Origin: CAZZKG01 sp964654825
Lineage (GTDB): Bacteria > Gemmatimonadota > CAZMKB01
Reading direction: 5' to 3'
Assembly (NCBI GenBank): GCA_964654825.1
Contig: CAZZKG010000008.1
Coordinates: forward strand, 31,603 to 95,602
DNA length: 64,000 nucleotides
Position 1 is the first letter of the stretch; the number at the start of each line of letters is the position of its first letter. The position numbers and the translations under genes are program-made. Under the pieces are notes generated by a model. The model was not told the DNA's origin and did no database searches. It saw nothing but the letters and a program-made list of their open reading frames with translations. Positions 26,931 to 35,796 of the stretch are shown here, piece by piece.

Positions 26931-28564
26931 GACATATACATAAAAATGATATTCGAATACTTCTTTTCCTCATTCTCCCGTGCACGTTTCTGCTGATTAA
27001 TAGTGCTAATGCCACATTACAGGAAAATCTCCCTCTCGAGCACTGGACTTACTCCATCATCGATGAACTTCTCCTTCGTGGTTACGGAAGCAATCTTCTT
27101 TTCTCCAATAGACCATATACAAGAGGTGATGTGGCGAAACTTGTTCTGGAAATTGAAGAGAAGTTACGCCAAAAAACCGGCAATGAAAAAACTACACTGA
27201 ACGAGTGGAATCGACTTCTCGGGCGGGAATTCTTAACGGAAATCAACGAGCTTCGTGCTACAGAAAGTGATGAATTGATCGATTGTCACATCTCGGTTGG
27301 AGCAGATATGTTCGGTAGTAAAACCGAGGAGGATATCGAACTCGAACCTGCCTTTTCAGAGATCAGAAGAGGTGACGAAGGAGATCCTCATCTGAGAATC
27401 ATCTTGCCTCTCGGATACTCTATTTCTTTTGGAAAGTATCTCACAGTCTCGGAAATCGTCTGGATCGACACAGAGACGAGAAACGATCCCACTGCACGAG
27501 TGAAGGCGGATCCAAAGCGCCCACTCAGGTTCAGAAGTGCCTACTTAAAATACAGTCGACCTCATCTGGTTGTACAGATTGGGAGGGAGCGATTCAAGTG
27601 GGGACCGGGCCAGAGCGGGGGTCTCGTTCTATCGAATACCTCTCCTTCGTTTGACTCTTTTATGTTTAAGCTTAATGCCAAATGGTTCACACTCACAAGC
27701 ATGGTGTTTCAACTAAACGATGAGGTGTCATCTATTGGAGAGGATACCGGGGAACTACCCGAAAAGGGAATAGTAAACCGGTATTTCTATGGTCACCGTC
27801 TCGACATGCAATTTCTCTCATGGCTCGAATTGGGAATTTCCGAAACAGCAGTGGTAAGTGGAGTGGGAAGAGGATTTGATCTTAGATTCATGAATCCGTT
27901 CACCTCGATTTGGTCTACACAGAACGAGGGCGACAGAGACCCCAAGGAAGTAAATCTCAGCCATTCTCTCAACTGGGTTATTTCATATCTCCCCCAGACA
28001 ACGATTTATGGTGAACTCCTCATCGATGAGATCGTTCTGAAGGAGAGACCAGCAGAATTACCTCCTCAACCAAATATCATCGCATTTTTACAAGGGATTG
28101 CCATAACAGATCCCTTTGGGATGTATGGCACAACCGTGAGAGCTGAATATGTAAGACTCAATTCGTTCATGTATATACATAGAGGCCTTAATACTGATTC
28201 CGAACATTTTGGAGCTCCCATCGGACACCCTTTTGGTCCAGATACAGATCAGACAAGCATATCGATAACCAAAATACTCAATCCGTATCTGACCATGAAT
28301 GGGAGTATTTCCTATAGAAGAAGAGGTGAAATCAGAATTGACACGGAAGAGGAATCTGCCGGAAAAACAAGCTCTTTCCTCCAAGGGATTGTGGAGAGAA
28401 GGAGTATCTACTCAATCACTGCAACTTACCTACCATCGAAGGATATATTTCTCAATATCAGCACCTCGTTCATAAACGTAGGTAACATGGAACACATAGC
28501 AGGAAACAGCAGGAGTCTTTTCGATCTTTCCTTCCGAATCTCTTATTACTTGAATTGGTCTTGA
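26927..28564 (+). CDS. Capsule assembly Wzi family outer-membrane protein
   Basis: 545 residues. A signal peptide (ILLFLILPCTFLLINSANA) leads into an SLH-like region (LEHWTYSIIDELLLRGY, then YTRGDVAKLVLEI). The rest is a predicted beta-barrel with RPHLVVQIGRERFKWGPG and LRFMNPFTSIW, phrases typical of Wzi. Wzi binds capsular polysaccharide at the outer membrane. Its ATG overlaps the polymerase stop. It closes the AT-rich island; everything after it is decayed sequence and then the GC-rich minus-strand operon. Confidence 0.85.
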   Translation: MRHIHKNDIRILLFLILPCTFLLINSANATLQENLPLEHWTYSIIDELLLRGYGSNLLFSNRPYTRGDVAKLVLEIEEKLRQKTGNEKTTLNEWNRLLGREFLTEINELRATESDELIDCHISVGADMFGSKTEEDIELEPAFSEIRRGDEGDPHLRIILPLGYSISFGKYLTVSEIVWIDTETRNDPTARVKADPKRPLRFRSAYLKYSRPHLVVQIGRERFKWGPGQSGGLVLSNTSPSFDSFMFKLNAKWFTLTSMVFQLNDEVSSIGEDTGELPEKGIVNRYFYGHRLDMQFLSWLELGISETAVVSGVGRGFDLRFMNPFTSIWSTQNEGDRDPKEVNLSHSLNWVISYLPQTTIYGELLIDEIVLKERPAELPPQPNIIAFLQGIAITDPFGMYGTTVRAEYVRLNSFMYIHRGLNTDSEHFGAPIGHPFGPDTDQTSISITKILNPYLTMNGSISYRRRGEIRIDTEEESAGKTSSFLQGIVERRSIYSITATYLPSKDIFLNISTSFINVGNMEHIAGNSRSLFDLSFRISYYLNWS

Positions 28565-28733
28565 TGCAGTTCCTGATGTTTCTTTCATTAATTCTCTTTG
28601 TTTAAGTGTATTAAGCTTCCTTGTCCAAAGAAAAGATGTAAGTTCCTTGTGCCTTGATCGGTATGAGTTAGACAACACCGTCTCCAATCCCTAAATCCCT
28701 CCTCACCAGAACAAATAAAACTTTTTCTGTAAA

Positions 28734-29409
28734 TTGCAGTATTTCCTGACACACAAACCGTCGACATCGATGGATTTAAACGATGCGGTGCTGTCAGTAA
28801 TGGGCCCCGGATCACCAATACTGGCCGTCGACCTCGGGGATTCTTCCGTGTCCACCGTCGTTGCAACCGGACTCTCGGGCACAGACAGCATAACCATGGA
28901 TAGAGAGGGCAGGGTCTACGTCTCGGAGTGGACCGGCGACACGGTCCGGAGATACGATTGCAATTTCAGCAATCCCCCCCGAGTTCTTCTCGATCAGACA
29001 CAACGATCCAGCCGACATTTACTATGACAGGGTAAACGACCGCCTGATCGTCCCCAACTTCAGCTCACACAACCTTGATTCCATCCAGATTAATCCACTT
29101 GGTATCGACGAGCACGATATCAGATTGCCACGAGTCATCGGACTCCTCCAGAATTAGCCAAACCCCTTCAACCCGTTGACAACAATCTCATACATGCTTT
29201 CAGGCACCTGAGACTTATGTCTCTGTGTTTACAATGTGAAAGGACAGCTCGTCCGGCGTCTCGTGAACGAGAGCAAGAAATATGTAACACACAGCATCGT
29301 ATGGGATGGGAAAAACACAAAGGGAGAGGAAGTGAGTTCAGGGATCTATTTCTCCAGATTAGAAGCCGGATTTGTGGTCCAATCCCGGAAGATGCTGCTC
29401 CTCAATTAA
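28734..29409 (+). pseudogene. Decayed NHL-repeat secreted protein with FlgD-like sorting tail
   Basis: The first piece reads VVATGLSGTDSITMDREGRV and YVSEWTGDTVRRYDC, as in NHL/SMP-30 propellers. After a frameshift near 28985 it continues with DPADIYYDRVNDRLIVPNFS. Two in-frame stops follow. The TAG at 29155 replaces the Tyr codon expected in LQN(Y)PNPFNP. The TGA at 29209 precedes VYNVKGQLVRRLV and IVWDGKNTKGEEVSSGIYF, and the gene ends at a TAA at 29407-29409. The tail is the FlgD-Ig-like / T9SS-type domain. There is no start or signal peptide, so the 5' part is missing. Confidence 0.8.
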
Positions 29410-29484
29410 TAATCTGTGGTTTCATCAACATTCTCCTTGGGACCATACAAACAACGCTCGAGAAAACCTTAAGTTAACTACTCC

Positions 29485-30612
29485 CTATTCCCTGCTGCTG
29501 CGCATCATGATGATGGCGACCAGCGAGAAGATGGCGGCTGCCTGGAAGAGCTCGAGGAACACATCGACGGTGCTGCTGGTCCGGATCACCACCGCACCGA
29601 TACCGAGGATGGCGGTAAAGGCATAGATGAAGAGCACGCTCTCCTTCTTGGAGAGCCCAAGTTGATTGAGACGGTGGTGAAGGTGATCCTTTCCGGTGAA
29701 CTCGAGCCACTCGTTGAACGTGGACACCTTCCTTTGAAAGACGCGGGAGATCGTCGTGTACACCGTGTCGAGAATCAACACCCCCATGATCAGAAGCGGG
29801 ATGCTGAGTGCCTTCACCGGATCGCCTTCCGCCCACTCACCCATCACGGCGACGCTGGCGAGCATGAATCCGATGAAGGTCGAACCCGTATCACCCAAAA
29901 AGAGTGTTGCCGACTTGATCTGCCGGAAGTTGTAGGGCAGGAAGCCGAGCGAGCTTCCGAGGAGTGCCATGGTGATGAGGAGAAACACCTCCTGCCCCGT
30001 GCGCATCGCGATCAGGCCGAAGAAGAAACACGTGATGGCGGCGATACCGGCCGCCAGACCGTCCATTCCGTCCAGAAAATTGAAAGCGTTTGTGATTCCC
30101 ACGATCCAGAGCACCGTCAGTACCGCTTCGGCGACATGCCAGAGGGGGGTGTTGGGAAATACATCGATGTACACACCCCAGAGAGGAGGGATCATCGCAA
30201 CGGCGATCTGCACGAAAAACTTTACGCGTGCGGACAGCCCCCACACGTCATCGAGCACTCCCAGGAGGAACACTAGCGTGGCCGCGATGAGGATCGCCTT
30301 AACCGCCGTGGACAGAATCCCGTTGGCCAGGATCGTGATGGTGAAGGCCAGGAAAATGGCGATTCCACCCAGAAGCGGAGTGGGCTTGTTGTGGACATTC
30401 CTCTCGGCTGGATAATCGAGCACCCCCACCGTCCTCGAGCACCATCTCACGACGGGTGTGAGCAGGTATGCCAGGACAAAGGAGTAGAGGACGATGTGCA
30501 GCCAGGCATTCCCGCTCGCATCGAAAATGTCTTTCAGCCGGAAGTGGGCGAATGACCCGATCAGGCCCGCGAAGACTCCGTAACGCACCAGTTCTGTCCG
30601 GTTGATCTTCAT
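29485..30612 (-). CDS. Undecaprenyl-phosphate N-acetylglucosamine-1-phosphate transferase family (WecA/MraY-like)
   Basis: 375 residues with about ten membrane segments. The family's cytoplasmic motifs are all present: GVLDDVWGLSARVKF (Asp pair), NAFNFLDGMDGLAAG, FLGDTGSTFIGF and GKDHLHHRL. It moves a HexNAc-1-phosphate from UDP to undecaprenyl phosphate, starting a lipid-linked glycan. Its ATG overlaps the stop of the aminotransferase gene. It is the last gene of the minus-strand operon and the second initiating enzyme in the window, of a different family from the one at 18072. Confidence 0.92.
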   Translation of the reverse strand: MKINRTELVRYGVFAGLIGSFAHFRLKDIFDASGNAWLHIVLYSFVLAYLLTPVVRWCSRTVGVLDYPAERNVHNKPTPLLGGIAIFLAFTITILANGILSTAVKAILIAATLVFLLGVLDDVWGLSARVKFFVQIAVAMIPPLWGVYIDVFPNTPLWHVAEAVLTVLWIVGITNAFNFLDGMDGLAAGIAAITCFFFGLIAMRTGQEVFLLITMALLGSSLGFLPYNFRQIKSATLFLGDTGSTFIGFMLASVAVMGEWAEGDPVKALSIPLLIMGVLILDTVYTTISRVFQRKVSTFNEWLEFTGKDHLHHRLNQLGLSKKESVLFIYAFTAILGIGAVVIRTSSTVDVFLELFQAAAIFSLVAIIMMRSSRE

Positions 30613-31670
30613 CCCGTCATCTCCGCCATGTGTCGCCTCAATTCTTTCGTGATGTGAAGTACGTCTGCTTTCGCAAGTAATGGGTAGACAGGGAGTGATA
30701 GAAAACTCTCAAAGGCTTCGCTGCAGCCAGGAAGATCGCTCTCTCCGAGCATCCGGAACACAGGCTCCTCGAACGGTCTCCTGCACTGGACACCTGCATC
30801 CTCCATCCCGTCTATCGTCCCCCCTGCGTCATTTCGCAGGAGCTCGACCACGAACCTGAAATACGCCGGGACATTACCCTCCTCCTCCTCGATGAACCCC
30901 ACGTCACACCCTGAGAGTTCTCGCAGATAATGTGCCGCGACCCTCCTCCTCTTTTCGTGAAACTCATCGAGCCGCGCCAGCTGGCTGCGTCCGAGTGCGG
31001 CCTGGATATCACTCATCGTGTAGTGGTATGTGAGTCCTCTGCCGGTATCCCTGGATGATCTCAACCCCTCCACATTCGCGAGGATCTGCACGTCATCCGA
31101 GGCCACCATGCCGCCTTCTCCAGTTGTGATGAGCTTCGTCGCAAAAAAGGAGAACACACTCACCGTCCCGAACGATCCCACAGCCTGTCCTTCAACCGAG
31201 GCTCCGAGTGACTGAGCGCAGTCCTCGATGACCGGTACACCCAGCTCTCCTACAATCTCGACCGGTCCCGGGTATCCCAGCAGGTGAACGAGTACGACAG
31301 CCCGGGCACCTCTCTTTACCGCTCTCAGGAGGCTCTCCTCATCCATCACCATTCTCGCCGGGTCGATGTCCACCAGGACAGGGGAGCCCCCGGCAAGTTG
31401 AACAGCATGATAAACCGAGGAACAGCAGTACCCCGGGATCGCGACACGGTCTCCTTCGCGTACTCCAACCGCAAGGAGCCCCAGGTGGAGAGCGGCGGTC
31501 CCCGAGCTCACGCAGACACCGTCGGCGACACCGATTTTCGAAGCGAGTTCTTCCTCGAAGCTTCTGACTTCCTCACCCTGAGAGAGCCAGCCGCTCTCGA
31601 GCACTCTCCGGATCGCATCGATGTCCTGTCTGCCTATAGTCGGTCTCGAATGCCCTATAACCTCACTCAT
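30609..31670 (-). CDS. PLP-dependent sugar aminotransferase (DegT/DnrJ/EryC1/StrS family)
   Basis: 353 residues. VSSGTAALHLGLLAVG, a VIEDCAQSLGA phrase and SFFATKLITTGEGG with the PLP lysine near 174 identify the family, which aminates nucleotide-linked keto-sugars. It is followed by the WecA-like gene (ATGA overlap) and preceded, 9 bases away, by a PIG-L deacetylase gene. The specific sugar cannot be read. It is one of three DegT proteins in this operon, and the three differ enough to suggest different products. Confidence 0.9.
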   Translation of the reverse strand: MSEVIGHSRPTIGRQDIDAIRRVLESGWLSQGEEVRSFEEELASKIGVADGVCVSSGTAALHLGLLAVGVREGDRVAIPGYCCSSVYHAVQLAGGSPVLVDIDPARMVMDEESLLRAVKRGARAVVLVHLLGYPGPVEIVGELGVPVIEDCAQSLGASVEGQAVGSFGTVSVFSFFATKLITTGEGGMVASDDVQILANVEGLRSSRDTGRGLTYHYTMSDIQAALGRSQLARLDEFHEKRRRVAAHYLRELSGCDVGFIEEEEGNVPAYFRFVVELLRNDAGGTIDGMEDAGVQCRRPFEEPVFRMLGESDLPGCSEAFESFLSLPVYPLLAKADVLHITKELRRHMAEMTG

Positions 31671-31679
31671 TACTACCCT

Positions 31680-32294
31680 TCAGATATTGATGAACAGCCT
31701 CAGAGAAGCGAATGACTCAGCGTACTTGACCCTTCCCTGGATACCCCGGAACATGGCGGCCGATGTGGCACACTCGACGATATTCAGATCCTCTATGTTC
31801 GTTTTGGCTATCTGGGAGGCATGTGCCGCCAGCAGCTTCTTCTTCTTTCCCATCACACTGCCGATGTCCACAAACACATTGGGTGTGAAATTCTGCGTTG
31901 TCGGCGCTTCGTAGAAGAGAAAATTCTTCACATACCTCGTCGCCGACTGCGTACTCTGAGACAGCATGCGGTGGTCCTGGTGCGTGTCGTCCCAGAAGTG
32001 TGTGAAGATGAAGTGCGGGTGCACCTTCTCCATGACCTTCTCGATTTCCCCGATGAGCCCCTGGTTGAGAGGGATCCGCGTGTCGTGGTATTTCCCCCAG
32101 AAAATCTGCTTCACCCCGACAATGCCGCCCGCCTCTTTCTGTTCCTTCTTCCTCACTTCCGGATCACCACCGAGTTCACCGTGCGTTGCAATGTACAGGT
32201 AGATGTGATGACCTTTTTCCGCGTACTTGATGAGCGTACCTCCGCATCCGTACTCGAGATCATCCGGGTGCGCCCCTATCGCGAGGATGTTCAT
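31680..32294 (-). CDS. PIG-L family de-N-acetylase
   Basis: The frame opens at 32384, but the ATG at 32294 behind GGGAGA, overlapping the previous stop (ATGA), gives the normal start MNILAIGAHPDDLEYGCGG. The AHPDD zinc/catalytic motif and the later FTHFWDDTHQDHRM stretch, with the third metal ligand, are present. About 204 residues. PIG-L enzymes remove acetyl from N-acetyl sugars or other amides. Between a WbqC-like gene and a sugar aminotransferase gene, it probably deacetylates an amino sugar so that another acyl group can be added; that is inference. Confidence 0.9.
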   Translation of the reverse strand: MNILAIGAHPDDLEYGCGGTLIKYAEKGHHIYLYIATHGELGGDPEVRKKEQKEAGGIVGVKQIFWGKYHDTRIPLNQGLIGEIEKVMEKVHPHFIFTHFWDDTHQDHRMLSQSTQSATRYVKNFLFYEAPTTQNFTPNVFVDIGSVMGKKKKLLAAHASQIAKTNIEDLNIVECATSAAMFRGIQGRVKYAESFASLRLFINI

Positions 32295-33025
32295 CGATTT
32301 TCTCCCATCCTGCCCGTGACCGTGAGGTGCCGGGTGTGTTGCGAGTTGCCGCTTTTTATCACCAGGAGACTGTCGGGACCGCAATTGAACAGGATGTCCA
32401 CCGCACTCAACCCACCGGCGAATTCCCCGGAGTGCTGGGGATAGACCGGCGGCGTGTAGTCCTGGAAAACGACCTCGATGTCACTCAACACAAACCTCTT
32501 CACATCGAGATATTCCCTGGCCCCGCTGCCGGACAGATAGACATCAGCCCCCAGCTCCCGGCATATCCAGACGAGTCTCTCCGTCGGTTCTTCGGGCATC
32601 CTGCCGAGCTCAGACGCCATCACGAGCTCTGTCTCTATTCCAAGTTTTTCTCTCATCATCCGTATACAGTCAACGTTCAAATCGGCCAGTTTGTCCCAGT
32701 CGAAATCAAGATGTTCGACGAGACCTTCCTCGTATGTATCGAAATGGGGTGACCTGGCGTAGGAGAACCTGATTGCATTCTTCTGCTTCCTTCTCCAACC
32801 CCTCGTATTGTCGATGGTCACTTCACTGATCCGCTGGCCGTAACGGTAGTGGATAGGGACAGTGAGCCACTGCCATCCATCAGGAGATTTAATCCTGTTC
32901 CTGTTCTGCCACTCGTTCTTCTTGTACTGGACATTATCGAGGAGAACGAAGATATCACTCCGTGCCATCTTGTCCCAGTATCCCGACCAGGGAAGATACT
33001 GCGGCTGATGAATCGCTGCTATCAT
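32291..33025 (-). CDS. WbqC-like family protein
   Basis: 244 residues. It begins IAAIHQPQYLPWSGYWDKM and contains NEWQNRNRIKSPDGWQWLTV, the hallmarks of the WbqC-like family found in O-antigen clusters. The reaction of this family is not established as far as I know; the HQPQ...W start and the frequent pairing with sugar-modifying genes suggest an acyl or one-carbon transfer. Coupled to its neighbours: the start shares one base with the previous stop, and its stop overlaps the deacetylase ATG. Confidence 0.85.
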   Translation of the reverse strand: MIAAIHQPQYLPWSGYWDKMARSDIFVLLDNVQYKKNEWQNRNRIKSPDGWQWLTVPIHYRYGQRISEVTIDNTRGWRRKQKNAIRFSYARSPHFDTYEEGLVEHLDFDWDKLADLNVDCIRMMREKLGIETELVMASELGRMPEEPTERLVWICRELGADVYLSGSGAREYLDVKRFVLSDIEVVFQDYTPPVYPQHSGEFAGGLSAVDILFNCGPDSLLVIKSGNSQHTRHLTVTGRMGENR

Positions 33026-34554
33026 TAGAGACCTGCCTCTTTAAAAGGCGTAGCGTGAGCTTCCCTACGAGCTCCCCTCACGAATACGGGATTCGTCGCC
33101 AGGACCGGGAACTCTCCGCCTACGACCAATCGGTAGTACCAGAGCTCGTCCGGCGACGGTATTTCCGTTTCACTGAACACCCAATCTACTCCGGGTGTCA
33201 GCTCCGATTCGATCAGCACTCTGCCATTGCGGATGAGTTGAACTTCACCCCGGAAGCCTTCTTCTGTATCGAATCCAGGATTGAACGTGAACAGTGGCGG
33301 TGCCGTGACGGTGATCTCTCGACCCGTGGCAGCCGAACCGCCGCCTGCCGGATCGGTCACTCTGAACACGGGATGGGTCATCTGAAGCCCGATCCCCTCG
33401 CGGACGGCAATCATCCTGCCTTCCCGCATGGCGGTTAGGACCCCTGAGGTACTCCTCTCATCAACGAAACAGATGGTGAGTGTCTCACCGATGAGATCTT
33501 CTCCGTGCTCCCCTTCCCAGTCGAGTTCCCCGACGGCCCAGACGGGCCGCTCCCGCTCACCACCTGTGTACTCGAGGAGAACCCGGTCCCAGATGCCTCC
33601 GGGCGAACCGATCTCCCGGTCCCCGCTCCAGAATATGGCAAAACCGTCATAATTTTTGGTTTCGAGGAGGTGATCGTGATACGGCCGGGTCTCATACTTC
33701 ACACCCTCGTATTCACCAGTGACTGATGCCTCCGGATGAGCCCAGAACGTGAGTGCCCCCTGAGCGTTGGAATAATCGATGAGTTTCTGATACGGCACTG
33801 CGCCATGGTCCCCGTGATACTGGTCGATCTCACTCGAGTGAAAGGGAGAAACTTCGACCAGTACAAGAACACCCAGAGTGATTACGATAAACCCCGGTAT
33901 CCGCGGCCACCTGCTGAATGTCGTGTATGAGAGCTTGTCGAACTGAATTGTCCTCATCACCTGTTTCCGCACCATGTATACACCGGCTGCCATCATTCCG
34001 ACCGGCAGGAGTAGCATCGACAGTCCGGTCCGACTGCCGCCGTTGAATCCCCGGTGGATCGACGGGAGCTCCGAGTACTGTTTTGCTTGAGTGAGACCGA
34101 CTACGAGCATGTGCTCCTGCCAGTTTACAAGTTTGAGATTCCGGTCGATGGGATTACCCTCCCAGTAGTAGAACGGTACGGCTTCAGTACCCGGGATGAG
34201 GATCAGTCCCGGATGTCTTCTCGAAGCTTCTTCGATCTCCTCGAGGTAACGCCCGGCACCATAAGTCTCGATCGAGGGAAAACTTCTGGTCTTTTTGATC
34301 AGGTGCCTGAAGGGAAACAGCCCGTATGTGATCTCGGCATTGTCATGATCTGCGAAAATCGCCCCGTCGATGCCGTTTTTCTCGAGAAACCCGGCAATCT
34401 CATCGACGCCGTACCTGCCGCCCGAAGCCCTCGTGTCGATGTGGACGGCGATTGCCACCACTTCATAGGCACCGGCGGCGGCCGGGACAGTCGCTAGTGC
34501 CGAAACCAGCACCAGGCAGAACAGCAGAACACATCGGACAGGGTGCACGATCAC
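33025..34554 (-). CDS. Membrane-anchored PHP-domain-like protein
   Basis: 509 residues. A signal peptide or anchor (VLLFCLVLVSALATVPAAAG) is followed by pieces of a PHP metal-dependent phosphoesterase: VHIDTRASGG, FADHDNAE near 70, IPGTEAVP and, after two more membrane segments (about 180-200 and 222-240), FWAHPEAS near 275. The C-terminal 170 residues are beta-rich. The two membrane segments split the PHP fold, which is odd. The expected first metal motif HxH is reduced to HID. It could be a periplasmic phosphoesterase or a non-catalytic sugar-binding protein. Its place among glycosyltransferase genes argues for a role in the polymer. Function not assigned. Confidence 0.65.
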   Translation of the reverse strand: MIVHPVRCVLLFCLVLVSALATVPAAAGAYEVVAIAVHIDTRASGGRYGVDEIAGFLEKNGIDGAIFADHDNAEITYGLFPFRHLIKKTRSFPSIETYGAGRYLEEIEEASRRHPGLILIPGTEAVPFYYWEGNPIDRNLKLVNWQEHMLVVGLTQAKQYSELPSIHRGFNGGSRTGLSMLLLPVGMMAAGVYMVRKQVMRTIQFDKLSYTTFSRWPRIPGFIVITLGVLVLVEVSPFHSSEIDQYHGDHGAVPYQKLIDYSNAQGALTFWAHPEASVTGEYEGVKYETRPYHDHLLETKNYDGFAIFWSGDREIGSPGGIWDRVLLEYTGGERERPVWAVGELDWEGEHGEDLIGETLTICFVDERSTSGVLTAMREGRMIAVREGIGLQMTHPVFRVTDPAGGGSAATGREITVTAPPLFTFNPGFDTEEGFRGEVQLIRNGRVLIESELTPGVDWVFSETEIPSPDELWYYRLVVGGEFPVLATNPVFVRGARREAHATPFKEAGL

Positions 34555-35759
34555 TTCTTCCCTCCACTGCCGTTTCCGAGAAGTTCGTGGTAGAGTGACG
34601 TGTACTCCGCCACCATCCTCTCACGGGAAAACATTGCCGCTCTCTCTTCACCGGCGATTGCGAGTTTCGAGCTTAAGTCCTTATTTTTCAATATACTGAG
34701 CATACATCGTGCCAGTGAGAGAGGGTCCTCCGGACGCACGAGGAAGCCGTATTTCCCACCGTCGAGGACTTCGGACACCCCGCCGACCGCGGTGGCTATG
34801 ACCGGAACTCCCGTCGCCATGGCCTCGAGAAGTACGATCCCGAGCCCTTCATTTACCGAAGTGAGCACGAACAGATCGATTGATTTCATAAATGCCTGCG
34901 TATTTTCGCTTCTCCCGAGGAACTTTATCTTTCCGTCCAGACCCCTGGTCCCGGACAGCTCTCGTGCTTCTTCCTCCATCTCCCCGTCACCGGTCACGAG
35001 GAAAACGGTTTCGGGCAGCCTGTCGCCGACGATCGCGGCCGCCTCGATGAATGTCCGGGGTGATTTGACGCGGGTCAGCCTTCCGGCCCATCCGATGACC
35101 TGAGCTTTTTCCCCGATACCGAGCGCCTCCCTGAAACGTTTTCTTTCTTCCGGATCCGGACGGTACCGTGACACGTCGATACCCGGCGATATCGCGGTGA
35201 ACCTGTCCCACCGTGCGATACCCCTTGACACGTGCTCCTCGATACTCCGTCTGGTGAGGAGAACGATCCTGTCGGCCAGGGGCGCCGTCATGCGTTCTGC
35301 AAGTATGATGAGCCGGGTGAGAATCGCGTTGTAGTATCCATAGAACAGATGGCCGTGAGTCGAATGCACCACGATCCGCTTCCCCGCCAGGCGTGCCGCT
35401 ATCCTTCCCAGGATCCCCGCCTTCGACGTGTTAGTGTGCACGATGTCGGGATCCATGCTCTTGATCAGCCGGCACAGCATGAGGAGAGCCCGGCAGTCCC
35501 TGAGAGGATCAGGACCCCTCCTCAGCTCATCGATAAAGATTATCCTTACACCGGTCCTCTCCTGATACTCGTCGAGGTCGACGTGCGGATTACGGGTCCT
35601 GCCGGTCACGATGATCGAGTCGAACCCGTGTTCCCTGATCCTGTCCGCGAGCAGAAGAACCTGTTCGGATGACCCGCCGAAATCGAGCCTCGTGATCATG
35701 TAGAGGACGAGTTTGTGTTCACCGGCCGCCTGTTTCGATTGTTCTTTTCTTAAAACCAT
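34551..35759 (-). CDS. Glycosyltransferase, GT4 family
   Basis: The frame opens at 35846 inside the radical SAM gene; the ATG at 35759 behind AAGGGA is the likely start, giving about 403 residues. The GT-B fold shows LDFGGSSEQVLLLADRI in the acceptor half and IGWAGRLTRVKSPRTFIEA plus SVNEGLGIVLLEAMATGVPV (the E-x7-E donor-binding motif) in the C-terminal half. It transfers a sugar from a nucleotide donor to the growing lipid-linked chain in the cytoplasm. Its stop overlaps the next gene's ATG. Confidence 0.92.
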   Translation of the reverse strand: MVLRKEQSKQAAGEHKLVLYMITRLDFGGSSEQVLLLADRIREHGFDSIIVTGRTRNPHVDLDEYQERTGVRIIFIDELRRGPDPLRDCRALLMLCRLIKSMDPDIVHTNTSKAGILGRIAARLAGKRIVVHSTHGHLFYGYYNAILTRLIILAERMTAPLADRIVLLTRRSIEEHVSRGIARWDRFTAISPGIDVSRYRPDPEERKRFREALGIGEKAQVIGWAGRLTRVKSPRTFIEAAAIVGDRLPETVFLVTGDGEMEEEARELSGTRGLDGKIKFLGRSENTQAFMKSIDLFVLTSVNEGLGIVLLEAMATGVPVIATAVGGVSEVLDGGKYGFLVRPEDPLSLARCMLSILKNKDLSSKLAIAGEERAAMFSRERMVAEYTSLYHELLGNGSGGKK

Positions 35760-35796
35760 CGCTTTTTCCCTTATCAGAGCTTCGTTTCCGGAGACA

